In this document: piece by piece, positions 6,513 to 12,652 of the stretch
How the letters are laid out: every line of letters starts with the position of its first letter
How positions within the stretch are numbered: position 1 is the stretch's first letter
Notes under the pieces: generated by a model
What the model saw: the letters and a program-made list of their open reading frames with translations, nothing else
The model's database searches: none
Told to the model about the DNA's origin: nothing
Program-made: the position numbers and the translations under genes
Assembly (NCBI GenBank): GCA_937969105.1
Contig: CALBUZ010000166.1
Coordinates: 1-12,652, forward strand
Length of the DNA: 12,652 nt
Reading direction: 5' to 3'
DNA from: an uncultured Collinsella sp.
GTDB taxonomy: Bacteria; Actinomycetota; Coriobacteriia; Coriobacteriales; Coriobacteriaceae

Positions 6513-7196
6513 CTAGAACCGCGCGACCTGGTGCGTGAGCAGACCTGTCGGAACTTGCGGCGCGGCGCCGCTGACCTGCGCGGCGGGGAAGAGCACGGCA
6601 ACGGTAAAGTTGAACGGCTCCTTGCCGGTGTACGTTCCGGCGGCACGGGCCTCATCGGCCAGCAGCTGCGACGCCCCGGTCAGAGCGGCGGCGTAGGCGG
6701 GGTCGTCGGTCAGTGCCGGCTCCGGTGCTTGGTCGAGCATAGCGCGGATGGCCCCGACGGCGTCCTCGCGCTTGACCTCCCACGCGCGGTGCGTAATGCC
6801 CGCGGGGTCGGTAACGGCGTAGAGCGACGCGCCCTCTTTGGCGGCGCCCAGGATGATATCCATGACGGGCGAGGCCTCGTAGGCGAGCGACACGGGGCGC
6901 GGCTGCACCTTGAGCTCGGCGATCGCGCGCGCAGCAGCGGCCACGTCAGCGCTGGCATCGCTCTTGTCGCCCGCAAGTACACTCGTCGGGCAAATCGCCA
7001 CAACGCCCGTCACGCGACCCGGCTCGCCCGAGCATTCGTACACGTAATACGCCGCGCCTGGATCCTTGAGCATCAGGCCGTCGGCGATGGCGCCGCGCAG
7101 GGCATCGTTGCCGCTCAAGATATCGCCCATCGCAGGCAGCGCCTCGAGCACGCGGTCCTGAGCCGGTCGGATGCAGGGAAACGGAAGTGCTTTCAT
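6513..7196 (-). CDS. Short DUF1015-like protein, key family motifs missing
   Basis: This 227-residue protein resembles a compressed DUF1015 (COG4198) protein. Recognisable parts are the N-terminal ALPFPCIRP (3-11), IADGLMLKDPGAAYYVYEC (37-55) followed by RVTGVVAICP, the ITHRAWEV segment (134-141), and FNFTVAVLFPAAQVS (196-209), which match the family order. Typical members are about 400 residues; here the conserved HE-x-T region is replaced by an alanine-rich stretch near 76-95, and the usual DGHHR motif region reads ALTDDPAYAAAL (161-172). Loss of both suggests it has no catalytic role left, or a changed one. It starts 39 bases after the M20 gene stop, with a weak AGGA ribosome binding site, so the two probably share a transcript. 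DUF1015 genes frequently neighbour serC/serA, which lie about 2.8 kb upstream here. Assignment rests on motif order, not a computed alignment. Confidence 0.6.
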   Translation of the reverse strand: MKALPFPCIRPAQDRVLEALPAMGDILSGNDALRGAIADGLMLKDPGAAYYVYECSGEPGRVTGVVAICPTSVLAGDKSDASADVAAAARAIAELKVQPRPVSLAYEASPVMDIILGAAKEGASLYAVTDPAGITHRAWEVKREDAVGAIRAMLDQAPEPALTDDPAYAAALTGASQLLADEARAAGTYTGKEPFNFTVAVLFPAAQVSGAAPQVPTGLLTHQVARF

Positions 7197-7235
7197 GGGC
7201 GGTCCTAACGCGCGAGTCGGTTTGTTCGCGGCTTA

Positions 7236-8456
7236 TTATGCCTCAACTTGGCTATCCGCGCCCCAGAGCGTGTTGTCGGCAAGTGCGATGAGTACGTTCT
7301 GGCAGCGAACGATATCGGCATGGGGCACATGTTCGTTGGGCTTGTGCGCGAGCGCGAGCGAGCCTGGGCCATAGCTCATGCAGTTGCGGTTACCTGTCTT
7401 GCCGGCAATGACGGCAGTGTCGGTGTAGCCGGTAAAGAAGCCGACGGTCGTGTCCGCGTCTGTCACGTCATCGGCGGCACGCTTGAGCGCGGCTAGAAGG
7501 GGAGAGCTTGGGTCGCGCTCGATGGCGGGGCGGTCGCCCGTCACGGTATAGCTTCCATGGCAGCCGGGAACCGCGGCCTCAGCGCCGGCGATGGCTTGCT
7601 CTACCATGCGCGTCGCGGCGGCCGTATCGGTCGGCGGCGTCAGGCGCATGTCGACCCAGACCTTGGCGTGGTCGGGCACGACATAGGGGCGATAGCCGCC
7701 CTCTATTTGGCCGAACGTGATGGTCGATGGGCCCAGCTCATCATGCACGGGCAGCGCCCCGAACGCATGGCGCAGCGCGCACACGACCTCTGCCATGGCG
7801 GCGACGGCATCCGCGCCCTTCCAAGGCTGGCTCGCGTGTGCCGTGACGCCGGTCATCTCAATCTCGAACCATGTGCGTCCCTTGTGCGCCATCTGAATTT
7901 GTCCATCGGTGGGCTCGGTGTCCAGCACCCATTCGCGCGAGCCGACCCAGCCGGCATCGATGGCCGCCTCGGAGCCGCGCATAAAGTCCTCCTCGTCGAC
8001 CGAGCAGATGAGCGAAAAGCCGCGGCGGGGCAGCGCGCCATCCGCCGCTACGCGCTCGAGTGTATGGACCAGTGCGGCAATGGCGCAGGCCAGGCCACCC
8101 TTCATATCGCAGGCACCGCGGCCATAGAGTTTATCGTCACGCACGATTGCCCCGAGCGGCGGAGTGCCTGCGTCCCAGCCGTCGCCCAAGGTGACGGTAT
8201 CCATGTGGCAGATGTAGACGAGCCGTGGCTCGTCGCTTAAACCGGGCACGGTGACCATAAGGTTGCGGCGTCCGGGGAGCACCTCGATCTCCTCAATCTG
8301 CACGGCATCGAGTGTCGGGTGGTTCAACCGTGCCAGCCGTTCCTCAACCAGCGCTTTGATATAGCGTTCAATCTCGCCCTCATACGCACCTGGGTCGGAA
8401 CTGTCGATCCGCACAAGCTCCTGCGCAAGCCGCCAGGCAAAGTCCTCATCAACCAT
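7236..8456 (-). CDS. M20 family metallohydrolase (ArgE/DapE-like)
   Basis: This 406-residue zinc enzyme of the M20 peptidase family hydrolyses an N-acyl or peptide bond; ArgE (acetylornithine), DapE (succinyl-diaminopimelate) and small-peptidase activities all occur in the family. With the start at ATG 8456 the ligands are CHMDTV (H84, D86), GRGACDMKGG (D117), SVDEED (E155 catalytic, E156 metal), LDTEPT (D179) and LAHKPNEHV (H371). GVTAHASQPWKGADA (203-217) is the dimerisation-domain signature. An in-frame TTG at 8486 is an alternative start, but GAGG lies six bases before ATG 8456, and the shorter protein is normal for the family. It leads a probable two-gene unit with the DUF1015-like protein. 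Being on the same strand as serCA does not establish a role in serine metabolism. Confidence 0.9.
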   Translation of the reverse strand: MVDEDFAWRLAQELVRIDSSDPGAYEGEIERYIKALVEERLARLNHPTLDAVQIEEIEVLPGRRNLMVTVPGLSDEPRLVYICHMDTVTLGDGWDAGTPPLGAIVRDDKLYGRGACDMKGGLACAIAALVHTLERVAADGALPRRGFSLICSVDEEDFMRGSEAAIDAGWVGSREWVLDTEPTDGQIQMAHKGRTWFEIEMTGVTAHASQPWKGADAVAAMAEVVCALRHAFGALPVHDELGPSTITFGQIEGGYRPYVVPDHAKVWVDMRLTPPTDTAAATRMVEQAIAGAEAAVPGCHGSYTVTGDRPAIERDPSSPLLAALKRAADDVTDADTTVGFFTGYTDTAVIAGKTGNRNCMSYGPGSLALAHKPNEHVPHADIVRCQNVLIALADNTLWGADSQVEA

Positions 8457-8466
8457 ATGCAACCTC

Positions 8467-8496
8467 ACAATCAGTCTGCTTTCCAAACCGATTGTA
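8467..8496 (-). promoter_or_regulatory. -10-like element and inverted repeat upstream of the M20 gene
   Basis: On the minus strand TACAAT (8496-8491) is a good -10 hexamer about 35 bases before the M20 start codon, but no good -35 was found at normal spacing. ACAATC (8467-8472) and GATTGT (8490-8495) form an inverted repeat with a 17-base spacer that overlaps this hexamer and the leader, so it could be a regulator site or an mRNA stem. Both readings are tentative. Confidence 0.3.
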
Positions 8497-8540
8497 AGCC
8501 TCCCGAGAGATCCGTGACGTGTGCGTAGCAGTATTTACCG

Positions 8541-8590
8541 TTCGCAGGCCGAGCCGGCTCGTTTGCCGTCCGAGCGGGTTCGCAGACGGC
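8541..8590 (+). other. Hairpin-rich leader before the AbiEi/DUF559-like gene
   Basis: The stretch contains a perfect 12-bp palindrome CGAGCCGGCTCG (8550-8561) and an overlapping-scale inverted repeat GCCGTC (8565-8570) / GACGGC (8585-8590). A TATTTA at 8532-8537 could be a -10 element feeding this leader. If so, the in-frame GTG at 8521 would be outside the transcript and ATG 8611 would be the start. Function is unproven. Confidence 0.3.
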
Positions 8591-8610
8591 GCGGTGGGTA
8601 CGTAGCCGTT

Positions 8611-9660
8611 ATGGACGACATGCTGTGCGACATATCTGCCTTTCGGTATCATCGGATACCTCCACAGGTTTTGGCGATAATGCCGGACCTGCCCGATTCT
8701 GCGGACGATCCGCGCAGGGAGCGCCTTTGCGAGCATCCACTCGTCACGCATTTCCTGGGCACCCCGTTACACGTTTTGGCGCAGGGCAGCTGCGGACGTA
8801 AGGGCGATCGTATTGTCAGGCATGTTTGGAACGGGGAGAGGCCGTTTGGCTCCGTGCAGCAGACAGAGTTTGGCCTCGATGTCGCGTCCCCGCTCTTTAC
8901 CCTGCTGACCCTGGCTTCCTCGGTTTCAAACGAGCGTTTAATCATGTGCATGTATGAGATGTGCGGCACCTTTGCCGTGTGCAAGATTGCGCCTCAGGTA
9001 AAGTCGGCACTTGTGCAGGCATATGGGGGCCAGTGGGGTGACGCACGGTTGGGCTGGGAAAACGTAAAGGATGTCTCGGGGAATCCAACTGACTTGTGGA
9101 AACGACCGTCCTTGATCGAGCTCTCTGAGCTTACGGAGTACGTCGATAAGATCCGGGGGCTCCGTGGCGCTAAATCGTTCATACGAGCCGCGAAATGCAT
9201 TACGGGGGTGGCGGCATCGCCGCTCGAGGTCCAAGCATCGATGCTGTTTGGTCTTACGAGGTTGCGCGGCGGCGAAGGGCTGCGCCTTACCAATAACGTT
9301 GAGATTCGTATGACGCGCAGCGCCCGCCTGATTTTGGGGCTCGATAGGCGCTATGCCGATATCCTGCTGGCAAATAAGGACGGCAGCCGGGAATGCCTGG
9401 TTGAATGCCAAGGTAAAGCCATTCACGGATCCATAGAATCCAAGATCTCTGACTCCGACCGAACGACGGCCTTGCAAGCGATGGGATATCCCGTCGTTCT
9501 GATGACCTATGGCCAGCTGGCCGACTCCGATGCCTTCCGCGTGGTGATGGAGCTCATCATGTCCTATCTCGATGCGCCTTTGAAAGACAAGACACCGCGG
9601 CAGCAGGAGCTTGAACGGCGGCTTCGTGAGGAGATTTTCATCGATTGGGCGGGAATGTAG
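8611..9660 (+). CDS. AbiEi/DUF559-like protein with degenerate PD-(D/E)XK (Vsr-like) C-terminal domain
   Basis: With ATG 8611 this protein has 349 residues; an in-frame GTG at 8521 would add 30 basic residues. The N-terminus reads LCDISAFRYHRIPP, followed by LHVLAQ, FGLDVASPLFTLLTLAS and YEMCGTFAV, which parallels the partial protein at 1-371. The middle has ASPLEVQASMLFGL, then GGEGLRLTNNVEI. The C-terminal part has the pattern of DUF559/Vsr-type nucleases: YADILL (D250), VECQGK (E265, Q267, K269), and SDSDRTTALQAMGYPVVLMT (D283-R284) followed by QL. Actinobacterial AbiEi-like proteins share this plan and can act as transcription-controlling antitoxins, but no nucleotidyltransferase toxin is adjacent. 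It sits on the opposite strand to its neighbours, in an AT-richer interval, next to an inverted-repeat element, suggesting acquisition. Function is unknown; nuclease activity is possible, not shown. Confidence 0.75.
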   Translation: MDDMLCDISAFRYHRIPPQVLAIMPDLPDSADDPRRERLCEHPLVTHFLGTPLHVLAQGSCGRKGDRIVRHVWNGERPFGSVQQTEFGLDVASPLFTLLTLASSVSNERLIMCMYEMCGTFAVCKIAPQVKSALVQAYGGQWGDARLGWENVKDVSGNPTDLWKRPSLIELSELTEYVDKIRGLRGAKSFIRAAKCITGVAASPLEVQASMLFGLTRLRGGEGLRLTNNVEIRMTRSARLILGLDRRYADILLANKDGSRECLVECQGKAIHGSIESKISDSDRTTALQAMGYPVVLMTYGQLADSDAFRVVMELIMSYLDAPLKDKTPRQQELERRLREEIFIDWAGM

Positions 9661-9732
9661 TCGTGCGGGTGGAAAACGGTCGCGCGAGCTAGAGTTTTGG
9701 GCGCAAAAAAGGCTTCAGTTTCGCCTTGGAAG

Positions 9733-9923
9733 GGCTTTAATAATGCTACTCAGAACAAGTTGTTTCGGAAAATCGACAGTCAACTTGGACGTGGTATACA
9801 GAGATCAATTACTACCTACTAAATCCCCTGATAAAGCTGTTTATCAAAGCAGGTGTGCTCGGTGATTTGGGTATGACTGTCGATTATCCGAAAAAACTTG
9901 TTCTGGGTAGCATTTTCAAAACC
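9733..9923. repeat. 191-bp element with 50-bp terminal inverted repeats (MITE-like)
   Basis: The left arm 9733-9782 and the reverse complement of the right arm 9874-9923 match at 44 of 50 positions with no gaps; similarity stops sharply at both ends. Shared blocks include AATGCTAC, CAGAACAAGTT, TTTCGGA and AATCGACAGTCA. The 91-base centre is AT-rich and contains a small stem GATAAA-GCTG-TTTATC. AG occurs immediately outside both ends, a possible 2-bp target duplication that could be chance. No convincing protein is encoded. It fills most of the gap between the AbiEi/DUF559-like gene and serA (9661-10009); nothing else but the serA terminator is seen there. A MITE or the remnant of an insertion sequence is most likely; a large structured RNA is the alternative. 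Confidence 0.75.
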
Positions 9924-9939
9924 AGCCGGAGCAACGAAA

Positions 9940-9970
9940 TCGGCCCCCGTTTCGTGAAAACGGGGGCCGA
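9940..9970 (-). terminator. Intrinsic terminator of serC-serA
   Basis: TCGGCCCCCGTTT (9940-9952) pairs with AAACGGGGGCCGA (9958-9970) in a perfect 13-bp stem with a 5-base loop; on the minus strand it is followed by TTTCGTT. It lies about 40 bases past the serA stop. Between them GCCTGCC-T-GGCAGGC (9983-9997) forms another compact palindrome of unknown use. Confidence 0.85.
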
Positions 9971-10009
9971 ATGGGCTTCATGGCCTGCCTGGCAGGCTTG
10001 GCGCCGGCA

Positions 10010-11173
10010 CTATTTGATCACGCGTACGCGATACATCGACGGAATCTGCTTGAGCGCCTCGATGGTGCTGCTGTCCAGGTGCTCGTCGGTGTCGAACATG
10101 GTGTAGGCGTTCTCGCCGGCGGACTCGTTGGTCATACGCTGCACGTTGGCGTTGTCCTTGGCCAGGATTGCCGTGATCTGGCCGATCATGTTGGGCACGT
10201 TTGCGTGCAGGCAGGCGATGCGGCTCGCGGCGCGCGCCTTGCCCATGCTGCAGGCGGGGTAGTTGACGCTGTGCGCGATGTTGCCGTTCTCCAGGTAATC
10301 CTTGAGCTCGCTGATGGCCATGTCGGCGCAGTTGGCCTCGGCCTCGCCAGTGCCGGCGCCCGAGTGCGTGGTGATAAACGTATTGGGCATCTTGACGGTC
10401 TTGGGCGTGGCAAAGTCGCAGCTAAACCAGCTCAGCCTGCCCTCGCGCAGGGCGGCGTCGACGGCGTCCTCGTCAATGATGGTTTCGCGCGCGTAGTTGA
10501 TGAGCACGGCGTCGGGTGCCAGCAGGTTAATCTGCTCGGTGCTGATCATGCCGATGGTGTCTGCCTTGCTGGGCACGTGCACGGTGAGGTAGTCACAGCC
10601 GCGGCAGAGGTCCTCGAGCGTGCCCACGCGCTGTACCTCGCGGCTCAGCACCCACGCGTGCTCAACGGAAATGAACGGATCGTAGCCGTAAACGTCCATG
10701 CCCAGATCGACGCAGGCGTTGGCTACCTTGGAGCCTACGTTGCCCAGACCGATGACGCCGATGCGCTTGCCCTTGAGCTCGCGGCCCACAAAGGCCTTCT
10801 TGGCCTTCTCGGCGTCGACCTGAATCTCGGGGTCGTCGGCGTTGTCGCGCACCCATTTCATCGACTGCACCACGCCGCGGCTCGAGAGCACCAGCATGCC
10901 CAGGACGAGCTCCTTGACGGCGTTGCTGTTGGCGCCGGGGGAGTTAAAGACGACGACGCCCTTCTTGGCGTACTCCTCGACGGGGATGTTGTTGACGCCG
11001 GCGCCGCAGCGGGCGATGGCGCGGATGCCCTCGGGCAGCTCGTAGCCGTGCAGGTCGGTGGAGCGCATCAGGATGGCGTCGGCCTCCTCGGCGGTGCCCA
11101 CAAACTCGTAGCCCTCGCCAAACTCGACCTTGCCGTCTTTGGTGATGTCGTCGATGGTTTTGATCTTGCGCAT
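10010..11173 (-). CDS. serA: D-3-phosphoglycerate dehydrogenase, short type with C-terminal ACT domain
   Basis: The 387-residue enzyme oxidises 3-phosphoglycerate to 3-phosphohydroxypyruvate with NAD, the first step of serine synthesis. Visible parts are the substrate-side ARCGAGVNNIP (54-64), the NAD-binding GVIGLGNVGSKVA (139-151) with D165 ending the second strand, the catalytic arginine in NYARETIID (R229), and the catalytic histidine in THSGAGTGEAE (H270). An ACT domain follows at about 316-387 (ASRIACLHANVPNMIGQI and onward), which in this family usually binds serine for feedback control. It is the short bacterial type without the extra intervening domain of the mycobacterial enzyme. 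AAGGAG at 11180-11185, six bases before the ATG, fixes the start. It follows serC by 69 bases and should be co-transcribed with it. Confidence 0.96.
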   Translation of the reverse strand: MRKIKTIDDITKDGKVEFGEGYEFVGTAEEADAILMRSTDLHGYELPEGIRAIARCGAGVNNIPVEEYAKKGVVVFNSPGANSNAVKELVLGMLVLSSRGVVQSMKWVRDNADDPEIQVDAEKAKKAFVGRELKGKRIGVIGLGNVGSKVANACVDLGMDVYGYDPFISVEHAWVLSREVQRVGTLEDLCRGCDYLTVHVPSKADTIGMISTEQINLLAPDAVLINYARETIIDEDAVDAALREGRLSWFSCDFATPKTVKMPNTFITTHSGAGTGEAEANCADMAISELKDYLENGNIAHSVNYPACSMGKARAASRIACLHANVPNMIGQITAILAKDNANVQRMTNESAGENAYTMFDTDEHLDSSTIEALKQIPSMYRVRVIK

Positions 11174-11226
11174 GGAAAACTCCTTAGCAGGTTTGTCTAA
11201 AACAAGTGGTTTGAAGTGGCTGGTCG

Positions 11227-11242
11227 GCCCGCGCGTTGCGGG

Positions 11243-11243
<1 letters not shown>
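11227..11243 (-). other. Hairpin in the serC-serA junction
   Basis: GCCCGC (11227-11232) and GCGGGC (11238-11243) form a 6-bp GC stem with a 5-base loop; the stem includes the last base of the serC stop codon. It has no T-run. It could protect the serC message or tune the serC to serA ratio, but this is inference. Confidence 0.4.
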
Positions 11244-12367
<1,124 letters not shown>

Positions 12368-12406
12368 CTTCTAGTTCCCCCTCGTAGTCGTTTGAACGTT
12401 CGGGAT

Positions 12407-12415
12407 ACTTTAGCA
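12407..12415 (-). promoter_or_regulatory. Extended -10 promoter element for serC-serA
   Basis: On the minus strand TGCTAAAGT (12415-12407) is an extended -10 motif (TGn before TAAAGT) about 40 bases before the serC start codon, predicting transcription from near 12400. No recognisable -35 hexamer is found 16-18 bases upstream, which is tolerable for an extended -10 promoter. Confidence 0.45.
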
Positions 12416-12502
12416 CAGTGGAGCGCCAGGCGCGACCGCATCACGGTAAAACTCGACTGCGCCGCTATGATTTACAGGATGGTTACATGGGGGAGGGGTG
12501 CT

Positions 12503-12652
12503 TTACTCCTCAGGCAAATCCAAATCTGCGAGCGAAGGCATGAGGTTCTCTAGGCGCTTGATCTCTTCGTCGCAAATTAGCCACTTCCTGGTCACTACGA
12601 CGCGAGCGTGGCGATGACGGCTTCGTGGCCAGCGTATATTAGGGAGTAGCTC
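12503..12652 (-). CDS. C-terminal 49 residues of an unidentified protein (cut by window edge)
   Basis: A minus-strand frame is open from the right edge to TAA at 12505-12503. Its tail reads VVVTRKWLICDEEIKRL and ends in SLADLDLPEE, alternating charged and hydrophobic residues as a real C-terminal helix would. The section before it is basic (RWPRSRHRHARV) and less convincing. I do not recognise the protein. It would lie upstream of, and on the same strand as, serC, with about 135 bases between them and a serC promoter in that gap. A chance open frame of this length is possible in GC-rich DNA. Confidence 0.4.
   Translation of the reverse strand, partial: ELLPNIRWPRSRHRHARVVVTRKWLICDEEIKRLENLMPSLADLDLPEE

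Noticed and set aside
6444..8240. Plus-strand open frames antisense to the DUF1015-like and M20 genes
   Set aside because: The M20 gene shows all metal ligands on the minus strand, and the DUF1015-like gene has family-ordered motifs. The plus-strand frame starts inside a terminator hairpin.
8521..8610. GTG start at 8521 for the AbiEi/DUF559-like gene
   Set aside because: The added 30 residues are arginine-rich and unlike the family N-terminus, no ribosome binding site precedes the GTG, and the paralogue at 1-371 starts close to the position aligned with ATG 8611.
9971..11200. Plus-strand open frame of 409 residues antisense to serA
   Set aside because: It lies over serA, which has full family motifs, a good ribosome binding site and a terminator. 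The antisense product is low in complexity, dominated by G, A, V, L, H and D, as expected from the complement of a GC-rich gene.

Overview
The window looks like chromosome from a high-GC gut actinobacterium of the class Coriobacteriia, most likely Collinsella or a close relative. This rests on the GC-rich housekeeping genes, the protein styles, and two members of a protein family I associate with Coriobacteriia. The genus is an inference. There are 12 coding regions: ten complete, two cut by the window edges. I see no rRNA, tRNA or CRISPR array.

Layout from left to right. (1) Positions 1-371, minus strand: the N-terminal part of an AbiEi/DUF559-like protein, preceded by an AT-richer stretch without genes. 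(2) 724-1692, minus: a DEDDh 3'-5' exonuclease with a long unexplained N-terminal region. It is divergent from (3) 1864-2946, plus: an ArsP_2-type putative heavy-metal or manganese exporter with a histidine-rich loop. The space between them holds a good promoter and a 22-bp palindrome that looks like an operator. (4) 3114-4199, minus: a two-gene unit of a DUF308/HdeD-like membrane protein and a YaiI/YqxD (UPF0178) protein joined TAG-ATG, ending in a clear terminator. (5) 4434-6383, plus: a nitroreductase and two tandem, paralogous histidine phosphatases, ending in a perfect 14-bp terminator hairpin. (6) 6513-8456, minus: an M20 (ArgE/DapE-like) metallohydrolase followed by a short, motif-poor DUF1015-like protein. 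(7) 8611-9660, plus: a full-length AbiEi/DUF559-like protein, followed at 9733-9923 by an AT-rich element with two matched 50-bp inverted repeats. (8) 10010-12367, minus: serC then serA, the first two steps of phosphoserine-route serine synthesis. (9) The 3' end of an unidentified gene at the right edge.

serC and serA make phosphoserine from 3-phosphoglycerate. DUF1015 proteins are often found next to serC/serA in other bacteria, so the serCA - M20 - DUF1015 stretch, all on the minus strand, may be an ancestral cluster interrupted by the plus-strand AbiEi-like gene and the inverted-repeat element. No serB-type phosphatase is visible; the two histidine phosphatases are nearby but I cannot tie them to that step.

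The most unusual signals are the 191-bp element with 50-bp inverted repeats, the pair of AbiEi/DUF559-like paralogues without toxin partners, the palindrome upstream of the metal exporter, and the degenerate DUF1015 protein.
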